From: Mantis religiosa
Taxonomy: Eukaryota > Arthropoda > Insecta > Mantodea > Mantidae
Length of the DNA stretch: 64,000 bases
NCBI GenBank assembly: GCA_030765055.1
Contig: CM060958.1
Location: forward strand, 6,831,849-6,895,848
Direction of reading: 5' to 3'
The notes under the pieces are model-generated. The model saw nothing but the letters and a program-made list of their open reading frames with translations. It was not told the origin of the DNA and did no database searches. A program made the position numbers and the translations under genes. Below are positions 35,108 to 45,175 of the stretch, in pieces. Position 1 is the first letter of the stretch, and every line of letters starts with the position of its first letter.

Positions 35108-35146
35108 GCCAACGTTTTGCCCTACTATGTAGGACTTCTTCAGGGC
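35108..35146 (-). ncRNA. Hammerhead motif with AAAA in place of GAAA
   Basis: Minus strand: stem I GCC/GGC, core CUGAAGA (35137-35143), extra A, stem II GUCCUA/UAGGGC, AAAA, palindrome ACGU, U17. G12 is lost, so it is probably inactive. Confidence 0.65.
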
Positions 35147-35294
35147 TCCTCTTCTTCTTGGCAGCGCCACAAGAACTGTGCCCGCCCCGCAATGAGATTG
35201 AGAGGGCAGGCCCAAGCTTCCACGGCCAAGGTATAAAACAACGGACAGCCTCCCAGTTAGCACAGTTCCTGCAGTGCTGTCAAGAAGAAGAGGA

Positions 35295-35333
35295 GCCCTG
35301 AAGAAGCCCTACATAGTAGGGCGAAACGTTGGC
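35295..35333 (+). ncRNA. Hammerhead ribozyme motif, intact (ACGU stem III)
   Basis: Stem I GCC (35295-35297) with GGC (35331-35333), core CUGAAGA (35298-35304), extra A, stem II GCCCUA/UAGGGC, GAAA (35323-35326), ACGU, H17 = U35330. ACGU leaves no loop for an intramolecular stem III, so it would need a partner strand. Confidence 0.75.
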
Positions 35334-35454
35334 ATCAGCAAACAACCAAGACACGGCCTTCCCCGGAAGACTTTATTACTCTATATGTTGCATTTAAAAA
35401 TACACAACTTGGTGTTGGAAGTGTTATTTGTTTGTCTTTTAAATATAATTGTCT

Positions 35455-35890
35455 AAAATTGTTTAATATCTTACCGCAACACCTGAGGAACATAGGGTCA
35501 GTTAAAAAATTCAAAACTGAATTAAATAAATTCCTGCTTTCTAACCAGTTCTACTTGGTTGAGGAATTCAAACAATGTTGTGTATCTGTGAATAAGATGC
35601 TGAAGTAACATTAACCTCCATTTTTCAGTTTACTTCATAAACTTTGTTCTCTCTCTCTCTCCTCCCTCTACTTTTGTGTAATTTTTCTTTTCACATAATA
35701 TATGTTAGAAATACTACACTAAAACTTTAATGCTGTGTAAATAATTTATGTATAAAATTGGTTTACATCACTTTTGCAAATTTTGTCTATCAATGTTATA
35801 AATATGACTGCATTTATTGTGTTACTATATGATTTTTTGTAATTTTGACGTGTCCAATAACATGTATATGTTTCAAAGGATGAAATAAAT
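35455..35890 (+). mobile_element. LINE 3' end with (ACTAT)n tail
   Basis: LLPQHLRNIGSVKKFKTELN then FLLSNQFYLVEEF is the C-terminal RT signature. A ~300-bp 3' UTR ends in ACTAT repeats at about 35893-35907, a microsatellite tail typical of several LINE clades. Confidence 0.7.
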
Positions 35891-35919
35891 ACTATACTAT
35901 ACTATACCTTTATGGATTG

Positions 35920-36035
35920 TGCGTACCTCCTCATTGTGTGAGCTCCTGACATATGTACATTCCTGGCAAACTGGAATTTTCATATTTTGTTTCATTTCGG
36001 AAATATTTGTGGTGGCACAGTTAGGTGAGACAGCC
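35920..36035. repeat. Dispersed inverted repeat, right member
   Basis: The diverged inverse of 33485-33590. Its far end, GCCTGTATAT, looks like a transposon terminus. Confidence 0.65.
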
Positions 36036-36244
36036 TGTATATATCCTTTGTCATAGAAACATTTATTGTAAATACTAAGCATGTTTTCACAGGTTAGTAG
36101 AATATTGTTCTTAAATCGTTATAGTTTTAAAATGCATAGCGCTAATACAATAATTTCTTTCCGATGCGGTTAACTTCTTTTTAAGGAATGGGATATTGAT
36201 GCTGCCCTCTTAGAAGGTGCTTTTGAATAAAATGGAAAATGATA

Positions 36245-36690
36245 GAACAGTTGTATTGTATTGTATTCTTTATTCACCGTTTGAAAAACATTTTTACATT
36301 TTCATGGCTTCGTCAAGTTGATATACAATTTACTAAAATGATAAATATACAATTTACTAAAATACATATAAAATTAAAATTCCTGACAACTAATGTTTAC
36401 AACACCTAATCTTAATTACATGATTTGGTTAGAGATTCAAAATATAAGATAATAGATCATCAAAATTACATGTCTAGGAATTCAGTCACTGAATAAAATG
36501 AGTTATGTAATAGGAATGACCCAAGCTGTTTTTTAAATACTTTATTATCTTTGATAATTTTTATATTTGATGGTAATTTGTTGTATAGTTTTATACCATT
36601 GTGGAGTGCACTATTCTTTGCTAAATTAGTTCTATATTGTTGAAGTTTTATGCTATGAATACCTTTTTAAGTAGAGAAAATAAGATTTGT
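36245..36690 (-). mobile_element. LINE 3' end
   Basis: Minus-strand pieces resembling LPSNIKIIKDNKVFK then LGHSYYITHFIQ, followed by a UTR to a TATTGTATTC-type tail. Frames are interrupted. Confidence 0.5.
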
Positions 36691-37027
36691 GAGCTTTTTA
36701 CAAATTTATAATTCAAATATTGAAAGATTAAGACAAATCTTATACCCATAAAATGAATCAGACATACATAGCAATAATGGCTTTAAAATTTTCAAGATAA
36801 AAATATTTATTATTAAAGAACATTTGTTGTATTCGAAATACTACTGTATTGGAACACCACAGTGAAGCAAAGCATAATTAAATTATAGAGAACTATTAAA
36901 TTATGACTCATCTATAATTTAAAAATGTGTTGTTTTATTTTCTTTTACTATTGCATATTTAAATAAAAATAAGTTACTTGTTTGCCTCATTTGTTAACTT
37001 CTTCTTTTTTTTCTTTCTTTCTTTCTT

Positions 37028-37029
<2 letters not shown>

Positions 37030-37072
<43 letters not shown>
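37030..37072. repeat. Poly-T tract preceded by (CTTT)n
   Basis: About 43 T residues after CTTTCTTTCTTTCTTT. It could be a poly-A tail of a minus-strand retroelement, but nothing recognisable is attached. Confidence 0.9.
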
Positions 37073-37076
<4 letters not shown>

Positions 37077-37180
37077 GTATATTGTTAAGTTGTAATATTG
37101 AAATATCTATTTACTTTTGTTTTTAATAATGCTGATGTTCTTATGGTTTTTACATAGCAAGTAAATTTAAGTTAAAACAT

Positions 37181-37485
37181 AATATAAAAATTATTTGTGG
37201 TTGGTTTATTGACACTCGTCACTTACTTTTTCATATATTTATGAGAGACTAGTTTCAAAGGCCCTGGCCTCCATTTTCAATCTCTTCCCAACTGGCAACT
37301 GTTGTTATCTGCTCTCTCTGGTGGTGGAACTATGAACTTTTTTGTCAAATTATCTGCTGGCGGGATTTCAAAGTTCATTACGCATAAATATATGAAAAAG
37401 TAAGTGACGAGTGTCAATAAACCAACCACAAATAATTTTTATATTAATTTTGACGTCACTGTTACTAAATTCCTCCAAACACACA
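37181..37485. mobile_element. Palindromic insertion with 14-bp TSD
   Basis: TTAAGTTAAAACAT flanks it at 37167-37180 and 37486-37499. It is the same family as 31501-31891, but the right arm lacks the inner part, so only one degenerate hammerhead (minus, about 37245-37287) remains. Confidence 0.9.
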
Positions 37486-37579
37486 TTAAGTTAAAACATT
37501 AATTTCATTTTATTATTTCATTGTATAAAATTGAATCGAGAATATATTGACACATTGCTTCACTCACACTGTTTATTCA

Positions 37580-37619
37580 CAGGACATGTTTCAAGAGCTC
37601 TTGCTCCTATCATCAGCTG
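37580..37619 (-). ncRNA. Hammerhead ribozyme motif, intact (ACAUGU)
   Basis: Minus strand: stem I CAG/CUG with a possible second UAU/AUA helix after a bulge, core CUGAUGA (37610-37616), extra U, stem II AGGAGC/GCUCUU, GAAA (37589-37592), ACAUGU, H17 = C37583. Confidence 0.8.
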
Positions 37620-37854
37620 ATACTCGACTAGTGCAAGTTGTAGTGGTTTCCTCTTTCTCCGTATTGTCAATAGATGGCGTGATGTACTTGTCAAAGATGT
37701 CCGGTGGTGGAGTTTCAAAATTCATGACTCTATGACGATTTTTGTTAATGAAGATTTTTTCCCATATGGAAAGGTCTATGGGGTGACTAACGTATTTTAT
37801 TAGAGATGTTTCCAAATTGATGTCATGTCTAGTATTCACAAAATGAAAAGCCAC
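37591..37854 (-). pseudogene. PLE C-terminal tail, minus copy
   Basis: 87 codons. WEKIFINKNRHRVMNFETPP is the conserved post-GIY-YIG tail. The last residues (VSADDRSKSS) and the TGA stop are encoded inside the hammerhead: the stop overlaps the U-GA of the UGAAA junction. The upstream GIY-YIG motif is only partly present. Confidence 0.8.
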
Positions 37855-37919
37855 TGCTGATTTTTCTGTTTCACCATTTTTAATGTTTCTGATATGTTCT
37901 TTAGTTCTGATGTTAAGCA

Positions 37920-38183
37920 GTGGCTTTTCATTTTTTGAATACTAGACATGACATCAATTTGGAAACATCTCTAATAAAATATGTTAATCACCCCATAGAC
38001 CTTTCCGTATGGGAAAAAATCTTCATTAACAAAAATCGTCATAGAGTCATGAATTTTGAAACTCCACCACCGGACATCTTTGACAAGTACATCACGCCAT
38101 CTATTGGCAATACAGAGAAAGAAGAAACCACCACAACTTGCACTAGTCGAGTATCAGCTGAGGATAGGAGCAAGAGCTCTTGA
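37920..38183 (+). pseudogene. PLE C-terminal tail, plus copy
   Basis: Differs from the minus copy at only a few residues (for example SAEDRSKSS in place of SADDRSKSS). The frame runs into the hammerhead (core CUGAGGA encodes part of SAEDR) and stops at TGA just before AAAC. Confidence 0.8.
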
Positions 38184-38194
38184 AACATGTCCTG
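38155..38194 (+). ncRNA. Hammerhead ribozyme motif, intact (ACAUGU)
   Basis: Stem I CAG/CUG, core CUGAGGA (38158-38164), extra U, stem II AGGAGC/GCUCUU, GAAA (38182-38185), ACAUGU, H17 = C38191. N7 is G, which the core allows. Confidence 0.8.
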
Positions 38195-38339
38195 TGAATA
38201 AACAGTGTGAGTGAAGCAATGTGTCAATATATTCTCGATTCAATTTTGTACTAATTTGTGCTTCACTGTCCCTACGCTTCTTTCAAGTTTATCCTTTGAA
38301 TTTCATTGTATGTTTATATTTTTTATTCTTTATGTTTAT

Positions 38340-38627
38340 TATTCTTTATACCTCTGAATAAAGAGGAATTTAATAAAGAATATAAATATTATTAATACTG
38401 CTTTAATGGTTTCAATAAGGACTTTATAAAAAAGAAGATTGAAAAAATTTAAATATCAAAAGAACTGTTAAATGATATTTCTACCCTTAAAAGATAAAAG
38501 ACAATTATAATTTTAAAAAGTTTACTTACCATCCTTGGGTTAATAAACATTTTCAAATTTTTTTAAAGAGTTTGGTATAACTTTAGTTCCTCAAAACAAA
38601 TATAGTATTAAACATTTGCTACATTTC

Positions 38628-38666
<39 letters not shown>

Positions 38667-39139
38667 AATAATAAAAAATCTGGTATTTATCAATTTAATT
38701 GCTTAGATTGTGATCAGATTTATATTGGAAAGACGAAACGTAATTTAGAAACCAGAATGAAAGAACATTTTCGTAACATTAAGTATGAACAAATTGATCA
38801 ATCGGCCGTAGCAGATCATTTTTGGTCATTTAACCATGAAATAAATCCTGAAGTTAAATTATTAAAGAATTAAATTTTCCGATAGATTTAATGGTTTGGG
38901 AAAATATATTTATTTTAAAAAATAAACATTGCATAATGAATTTTGAAATACCAGCAGTTGATTCTGTTTTTAGGTTAGTTTTGTTTTCAGATTTTGGTAA
39001 TACTGAAAAAAAAAAACATAATAACATATTAACCAGTAACCTTGACGATGAAGTGTTATGGACTGACAATGTAAGTGATTTGTTTGTGAAATATATCTCC
39101 ATTAATAAGAAAAATTTGACATCATTTTTCTTAAGATAA
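38340..39139 (+). pseudogene. Penelope-like element, linker and GIY-YIG part (broken)
   Basis: Linker pieces (about 38340-38620), then after an A-run (38631-38662) the frame SGIYQFNCLDCDQIYIGKTK RNLETRMKEH, then the VADHFWSFNHEINPEVKLLK tail. A frame change near 38873 leads to WENIFILKNKHCIMNFEIPA and on to 39139. The A-run probably grew by slippage from a lysine codon run. The last frame reads straight through the decayed hammerhead at 39059. Confidence 0.85.
39059..39101 (+). ncRNA. Degenerate hammerhead (PLE family 1)
   Basis: Stem I UGGA/UCCA is perfect and GAAA is kept, but the core is CUGACAA (G8 lost) and stem III is AUAUAU. Probably inactive. Confidence 0.55.
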
Positions 39140-39581
39140 GTGAAGTTTTTGTTACAAATAGTTATATTAGTGTAACATCAGCATACTTTTGAAACGCCAG
39201 CTACAATGTTAGTTTCCTGAAATATTTAATTTATATTTAATTAAAACTGTCATAACACTGTATGCAATATATCAGTTTGCCATATATATTATGAAATTTC
39301 AGAATATTGGATTCACTTGTTTTGTGAACCTTTTAAGACTAACAAACTATACAACTTGTATGTATTATAACAATATATACTACTACATATATTTACATAT
39401 TCTATGCCAATAACTGTAAGAAGAAGTAAAGAAAGGTGAGGTCAAAACAATTTAATTAGTAAATGAATCAATTTATGACTGCAAGACATAAAGCTTTCAC
39501 AGAGAGCTTTATTAATTAAAGCTTCACAGGTGATCAGCCATGTCAAAATAATTAAATTCAAGCTTTCAGCCATTCTAAGTC

Positions 39582-39626
39582 ATTCTGAAGAAGGCCATGG
39601 AGGTTAGAATGGCCGAGAGCTTGAAT
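39582..39626 (+). ncRNA. Hammerhead motif with GAGA in place of GAAA
   Basis: Core CUGAAGA (39585-39591), extra A, stem II GGCCAU/AUGGCC, GAGA, palindrome AGCU. It is the same lineage as the motif at 18900. A decayed inverted partner lies at about 39557-39578. Confidence 0.55.
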
Positions 39627-39713
39627 TTAATTACTTTGACACAGCTGATCACTCTCAATGTATGACTGTTTAAATCATACATGTTTCCGAGTCATCACTG
39701 CCTCCATTTTCAA

Positions 39714-39896
39714 TCAGTTCTCAACTGCTGCATGTTGCTGATGTTTCTGTCGTAGTGGAGCTCCCTCTGATGCCAGTTCCAAAAATTTGCTGAAGATGTC
39801 GCTTGGAGAGATTTCATGAAAGACTCTTCCCTTATTCTTCATGATGTAGATCTGTGCCCACATGGTTAGTTTCCTTTCTGCTGGTACATGTATCAA
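39714..39896 (-). pseudogene. PLE C-terminal tail remnant
   Basis: The minus-strand MIHVPAERKLTMWAQIYIMK then KGRVFHEISPSDIFSKFLEL aligns with the WEKIFINKNRHRVMNFE tail of other PLEs here, but is more diverged. Confidence 0.5.
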
Positions 39897-40644
39897 AAAT
39901 ATGAATGTAAGTTTGTGTCATGCTTTTCCCTGCAGAAGTGTATGACTATTGTATGTGTGTATTTTATGTCTCTAAGCTCTTGTTTAGCTTTTCTTCTAGT
40001 TTTCAAAATTTTCTTTGTTTTTCCATTGCCCACTTTCTGTCTATTGAGTATATGCCTGCCTAGTTTTGTTTGATTGATGTATTTGTTGCAGAACTAAGCA
40101 TATTTTTTATTGACCAAGACCAATATTCTTTGAAAATTTAATTCTGTTGAATGCCCAAAGATGAAGCTGGTTGAAAATGGAGGTTGTAAGTTTACATTCC
40201 AGTGTTTTTTACATTAATGTCTTTCTTCAGGATTTCATCATTCTGAATGCTTCAGTTTTTTTCTTCTTTATAATTGATATTAGTTTTATTGAATTTTAAC
40301 CTAACTTTTATTAAATCTTTTTGGTGTAAATTATAGATCTGCATTACTATAAATTTGTTAGCATTTAATATGAACTTACCAGCTCGATACCATTTTTCTT
40401 GATTACAACCCTTTTTCTTATCTTTATGGAATAATTCCTACATGTTCCCCTTTTTTTATCTTTCTGGAAGTATCCTTTAATGTTCCTTGTTACCAATTTT
40501 TTGTCATCTGAATTATGTCTTATGCTTCAGCAATTTAAGAAGAATTTTAAAATTTTACAAATAAATAAGTGCCACAAAATACATTTCTTGTAACTTAAAA
40601 CTTCACTTATCTTATAAGAAATGATGATAATTCTTATAAATTGT

Positions 40645-40688
40645 CCAGGATCGCGATTTCATGTAAACTTATACACATCTTCAGCCGG
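40645..40688 (-). ncRNA. Hammerhead ribozyme motif, intact (AUCGCGAU)
   Basis: Minus strand: stem I CCGG/CUGG, core CUGAAGA (40678-40684), extra U, stem II GUGUA/UACAU, GAAA, palindrome AUCGCGAU, H17 = C40649. The UGA of the core is the stop codon of the PLE frame that runs in from 40.7 kb. Confidence 0.8.
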
Positions 40689-41200
40689 AAACAAAACTGT
40701 CATCATCGTTACGAACACTAGATGTTAATATGTTCTTGTTAGTAATACCAAAATCTGAAAATAAAACAAATTTAAAAACAGAATCGACTGTCAGTATTTC
40801 AAAATTCATTATGCGATGTTTATTTTTTAAAATAAATATATTTTCCCAAACCAATAAATCTATCGGACCATTTAATTGTTTTAATAATTTAACTTCAGGA
40901 TTTATTTCATGGTTAAATGACCAAAAATGATCTGCTACGGCCGATTTATCAGTTTGTTTATACTTAATGTTACGAAAATGTTCTTTTGTTCTGGTTTCTA
41001 AATTACGTTTTGTCTTTCCAATATAAACTTTATCACAATTGAAACAATTAAAGTAATAAATACCAGATTTTTTATTATTAGGAATTTTATCTTTTATAGA
41101 AAAATTAGCAAATTTTTAATACTATTTATTTTGAGGAACTAAAGTTATACCAAACTCTTTAAAAAAAATTTGAAAATGTTTATTAACTCAAGGATGGTAA
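40681..41200 (-). pseudogene. Penelope-like element, GIY-YIG and tail (broken)
   Basis: Minus strand: FNCFNCDKVYIGKTKRNLET (about 41000-41050), VADHFWSFNHEINPEVKLLK (40890-40945), LLVWENIFILKNKHRIMNFE (40805-40865), SDFGITNKNILTSSVRNDDD and stop at 40681-40683 inside the hammerhead core. An AT-rich linker with frame changes lies at 41060-41200. Confidence 0.8.
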
Positions 41201-41204
41201 GTAA

Positions 41205-41480
41205 ATTTAAAGTAAGAATTTTGAAAACCTAGCAGTGGATTCTGTTTTTAAATTTATTTTATTTTCAGATTTTGGTAGTACTAACAAGAACATATTAACA
41301 TCTAGCGTTCGTAACGATGGCGACAGCTTTGTTGTTTCCGGCTGAGGATGTGTAAAAGTTTTATGTGAAATCACAATCCCGGAAAATTTATAAGAAACGT
41401 ATCATCATTTCTTATAAGATAAATGAAGTTTTAAGTTACAAATTGTTATATTTGTATATATTTGTTTGCTTCACTGTTAA
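41205..41480 (+). mobile_element. PLE 3' tail and terminus, plus copy
   Basis: The plus-strand AVDSVFKFILFSDFGSTNKN then NDGDSFVVSG stops at the TGA inside the hammerhead core at 41343-41345. It mirrors 40560-40790, making another head-to-head pair, and ends near TTTGCTTCACTGTTAATAGC. Confidence 0.75.
41338..41382 (+). ncRNA. Hammerhead motif, core intact, stem III decayed
   Basis: Stem I CCGG/CCGG, core CUGAGGA (41342-41348), extra U, wobble-rich stem II GUGUAAAA/UUUUAUGU, GAAA, then AUCACAAU in place of AUCGCGAU. Confidence 0.65.
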
Positions 41481-42061
41481 TAGCTTAATATTTTACATAT
41501 TTGTGGAACATTATGTTTACATTTATATTTGGATTGAAATATCTAGTGCTAGTAAAATGATACACAGGAATAAAACATGGAGGAAGATTAACTCTTGAGT
41601 AAAGTTGCTGTACTTTCTGGCAGACAGTCATTTTCAGATACTTAGGTGTTTTTGTGATGCATATTTCACTTGGCCTAAACATGATTACAGTTTTGCCATG
41701 AATAAAAGACTGTGAGACAAGCCATGTAATGTAAGTACAATCATGCATTAAATAATTTAACTTCCCAGCTAACCTCAGTTTGTTTTCATGTAGTTATCCA
41801 GTTTTCTCTGTTTACTTTATGTTGAAAGTTATCTACTACATCTGCCAGTATAATAACACATCAGACAGTGCCATTTTGATTTAAAAGTTACAGGAGTGTG
41901 TAGTTTAACCATTTCAGATGAAATTATTTTCTTCAGTTTTTCACGTTACAACTGCCTAAGCCTTTAAAACTGTTTTTATCTTTTCTCAGATTTATAGTTC
42001 CGTTGGCTGAAGTATTGCAACTAAAGATTTCATTGCTAGAAGTTAGGTATGTTTGAATGCC

Positions 42062-42165
42062 TTTCATGTGCCACTGAGGGGTGGGATCAATCCTGGGTGC
42101 ATTACATGGCAGGGAACCAAAGCACAATCCTCTAGCCCACTATGCCACTGCACAGGACAATTCCA
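42062..42165 (-). repeat. Dispersed repeat, family E fragment
   Basis: Matches 20420-20510, including GGGATCAATCCTGG and AGGGAACCAAAGCACAAT. Confidence 0.5.
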
Positions 42166-42425
42166 CAAGCACCAGCCTTAAATTAAAAAATGTATGACCT
42201 GTTTCCCAGATGTACATAGCTATTGAAACAAATGCTAGATTACATAGTACTACTATTCTTTGTCTTTTTTCTGTTTAGCACTAAGATAATACATTTAACG
42301 CAATTATCTCAGAAATTTAAAAAGTGGTAAATAAAGAATACAAATAAAGCAGTCAAGTTTGAGATACAGGTAGGTGGTGAAAAAATTGTGTTGTGGGCGC
42401 GCGTGCGTGCGTGTGTTGTTAATGC

Positions 42426-42642
42426 TCAACTGTTGAGCAACAAAGCCATTCTCCTTCTTACTTCCCAATATTTTGAGGTCAATTCTGGATGGTTTTTAAG
42501 TTGCTCACAGTTAGATAGATGTTCCATATTCATTTCCTCTTGCTTGTTGCATAACAGACAATTTGGAGATGATGACCCAATTTTATACAGGTATTCGCTG
42601 AGACAATCATGCCTAGTGGAAAGTCTGAACATGGCAACAGCA

Positions 42643-42650
<8 letters not shown>
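42426..42650 (-). pseudogene. LINE C-terminal zinc-knuckle fragment
   Basis: The minus-strand FRLSTRHDCLSEYLYKIGSS then NCLLCNKQEEMNMEHLSNCE matches the (G/R)HDCL...CxxC...EH...C tail, close to the fragment at 13647. It ends at a 27-nt T run (42647-42673). Confidence 0.65.
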
Positions 42651-42673
<23 letters not shown>

Positions 42674-42675
42674 GT

Positions 42676-43468
42676 GAATTGATGGAAATTAATAATTTCT
42701 TCACACTAGCCATATATAGGTTAAGGTTTTGGATAGATAGAGTCAACATGAAAAATTCAATGCCATGGCCAGAATTTGAACCACAGATCTCATGGTTTCC
42801 ATCTAGTCAGAGCGACCCATGCAGCTACCATGGCCAATGCCAACATGCCATCCTGACATTAAATTCTCCATTTGACTCATATATGTATTTCCTGGTAAAA
42901 CACTTGGGGCTCACGCATCCGACTTACATCGCTTGTGGCAACCTACTATCGGAAGTATTCAAATCTCAGGCTTCAGCATTAAACTCTTATTATTTTAGTT
43001 AATTGATGGAAATTAATAATTTATTCACACTAGCCATATATAGGCTAAGGTTTTGGATAGATAGAGTCAACATGAAAAATTCAATGCCGTGGCCAGAATT
43101 TGAACCACGGATTTCATGGTTTCCATCTAGTTGCTCTTTCCCATTGAGCTACCATGACCAACGCCAACATGACGTCCTGACATTAAATTCTCCATTTGAC
43201 TCATATATGTATTTCCTGGTAAAAACACTTGGGGCTCTCGCATCCGACTTACATCGTTTGTGGCAACCTACTATCGGAAGTATTCAAATCTCAGGCTTCA
43301 GCATTAAACTCTTATTATTTTAGTTAATTGATGGAAATTAATAATTTATTCATACTAGCCATATATAGGCTAAGGTTTTGGATAGATAGAGTCAACATGA
43401 AAAATTCAATTCCATGGCCGGGATTTGAACCATGGATCTCCTGGTTTCCTTCCAGTTGCTCTCATCAG
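42676..43468 (-). mobile_element. Tandem array of SINE family A (three minus copies)
   Basis: TTGATGGAAATTAATAATTT recurs at about 42678, 43004 and 43329, a spacing of ~325 bp. Each copy ends with the GGCCATGGTAGC-type head in inverse. The copies are very similar, so the array probably arose by local duplication rather than separate insertions. Confidence 0.8.
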
Positions 43469-43469
43469 T

Positions 43470-43605
43470 TGGAGAATTTAATGTCAGGGTTGCACATTGG
43501 CCATGGTAGCTCAATGGATAAGAGCAACTGGATGGAAACCAGGAGATCCGTGGTTCAAATCCCGGCCATGGCATTGAATTTTTCATGTTGACTCTATTTA
43601 TCTAT
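43470..43605 (+). mobile_element. SINE family A, inverted partner of the array
   Basis: It has TGGTAGCTCAATGGATAAGA and the perfect box B GGTTCAAATCCC, and ends in TTGACTCTATTTATC. It faces the last minus copy, forming a hairpin-capable junction at about 43468. Confidence 0.75.
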
Positions 43606-43619
43606 GGCAACAGCTGTTT

Positions 43620-44306
43620 TTCGAGGTAGTTCAGAAATTAGTTCTAAGTTTTTTTTTTTTTAAATAATTTTACTCCTTTGGAATTTAATATATTTGTGGT
43701 TAATTTAGCTTTATAATCATTCATTTTCTTTTTGATGAACGTTTGATTCCAGTGGTATTTTGGATTGCAACTTTATTTTGAATTCGGGCTCCCTTTTTTG
43801 CTATCATGCCTTCTCATTGTTACTCAATTCACACTGTGCAGGAATCCACAGGAAGACTATATTCTTACTTAAATTTTGTATCTGTTAAACCAAACAATGA
43901 ATTTCTCTTATTTTTTCTGCTTTTGGATTACAAGTTAAAGCAATTGCTTGGATTGTTGCCCTAGAATCTGATAAAATAACAATGTTTTTACATTTTTGTA
44001 GTCAAACAAACAGATATGCTAGAGATGCAGACCTGCCTTGGAACAATAATTGACTCACCTTCGGAAAATATAGAAAAGCTGTAGTTAAGAAATTGAACCA
44101 CCTGACTAGGTCTGAGGGACCCATTAATCAACAGCAGGAGCATTCCTTTATGCTTAATAAAGGTTGAAAGGATGTAGCAGTTGCTGTATTAGTGTCCTTA
44201 ATAAAAGCAATAGCTACTAGCTCAAATAAAATGAATCCCAATGTAAAATATTCCAGAGTAATAGTCCCCCATTCGGATCTCCGAGTGGGGACTGCCTTGG
44301 GAAAAC
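43620..44306. other. Non-coding, nothing recognised
   Basis: AT-rich. A possible LINE-like tone near 43900-44000 could not be supported. Confidence 0.4.
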
Positions 44307-44319
44307 AAGAACTTAATAT

Positions 44320-44577
44320 TAAATTTTAGATGAGTCACATTTTTTAACACATCTGCTTCACTTTCGTACCTATTTTGAGGACATGTTTCGCAAATCTTCG
44401 CTTGCATCTACGGCTCTTGTGCGACTGACAAGAGTCGCACAAGAGCCGTAGATGCAAGCGAAGATTTGCGAAACATGTCCTCAAAATAGGTACGAAAGTG
44501 AAGCAGATGTGTTAAAAAATGCGACTCATCTAAAATTTAATAATTTTTCGCTTCACTGTGGTGTTCCAATACAGTTG
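44320..44577. mobile_element. Palindromic PLE-terminus insertion, 13-bp TSD
   Basis: AAGAACTTAATAT flanks it at 44307-44319 and 44578-44590. 44317-44426 and 44433-44542 are 110-bp inverted arms differing at one or two bases around the spacer GACAAG. Each arm holds a hammerhead-derived motif with core CCGUAGA, stem II, GAAACAUGUC and stem I GAG/CUC. A single-sided tail (to 44577) follows. Confidence 0.92.
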
Positions 44578-44934
44578 AAGAACTTAATATGTTGAAAAAA
44601 TAAAAATTAGGAACAAATACATCAATCCAATATGGAGTAATTAAATGGCTCTTTAGGTTGTATTGAAAACATCAATCGTACATCAAAGATGCAATGAACA
44701 CAGTTTACAATGTGCTATCCTTATTGATACACAATGCAGTTAAATATTGCTGACATTTTTAGGAAGTCCAATATTGTTACCTTATTGCAGGTCAAAGATT
44801 TAGCTAAAAATCATTCTCAAATCTGCAGAAGATTAGCTGTGCAGACATCTTGATGAACAATTACTGTTTATTCCAATGTGTAAGGACTATGATACAATGA
44901 AGCACAAAATTACTATAATTTTTCAATTCAATTT

Positions 44935-45060
44935 AATTCAATTTATTCATCCTTTAAATCTCCATACAAGATTGTGGACACGTCAAAACAAAAATATTTA
45001 CAAAATTTAATTACAAATTTTAAATACAAAAATTACAACAACAAAAAAACATGTATAAGA
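44935..45060 (-). mobile_element. LINE 3' UTR fragment
   Basis: AATTCAATTTATTCATCCTT matches the start of the LINE 3' tails at 6.4 and 14.7 kb. The rest is diverged. Confidence 0.4.
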
Positions 45061-45130
45061 GTAAATGCCAAAATATAATAATATTTTGAGTTGAACTAAT
45101 ACTCAATGCTCCACTTATTGCTAGTATTTA

Positions 45131-45175
45131 CCTAGAACGCGTTTCGTTAGGATCTTCCTAACATCATCAGCTGTT
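45131..45175 (-). ncRNA. Hammerhead ribozyme motif, intact core (ACGCGU)
   Basis: Minus strand: core CUGAUGA (45164-45170), extra U, strong stem II GUUAGGA/UCCUAAC, GAAA (45142-45145), palindrome ACGCGU, H17 = U45136. Stem I is short (AG/CU). The PLE stop codon UGA (45167-45169) lies inside the core. Confidence 0.75.

Larger units (their letters stand above)
35064..35384. mobile_element. Inverted PLE-terminus pair (ACGU hammerhead family)
   Basis: ATAGTAATAAAGTCTTC at the left is inverted at the right (GAAGACTTTATTACTCTAT). The arms (~100 bp) both include a hammerhead. The centre (35150-35275) is GC-rich and unlike the flanks. Confidence 0.75.
37527..38299. mobile_element. Head-to-head PLE dimer with 12-bp TSD
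   Basis: ATTTCATTGTAT flanks it at 37515-37526 and 38300-38311. Two PLE 3' ends face away from a centre near 37916. The minus-strand one (frame 37591-37854) and plus-strand one (frame 37920-38183) encode almost the same peptide (LETSLIKYV.HPIDLS.WEK). Each ends in a hammerhead. Confidence 0.9.

Noticed and set aside
40140..40200. AAGATGAAGCTGG and GAAAATGGAGG near 40.16 kb as another hammerhead
   Set aside because: The core and GAAA cannot be placed in the right order around a stem II.
42388..43002. 204-codon plus ORF with a poly-Phe run
   Set aside because: It joins a LINE remnant in antisense, a T run and an inverted SINE; the Phe run is the homopolymer.
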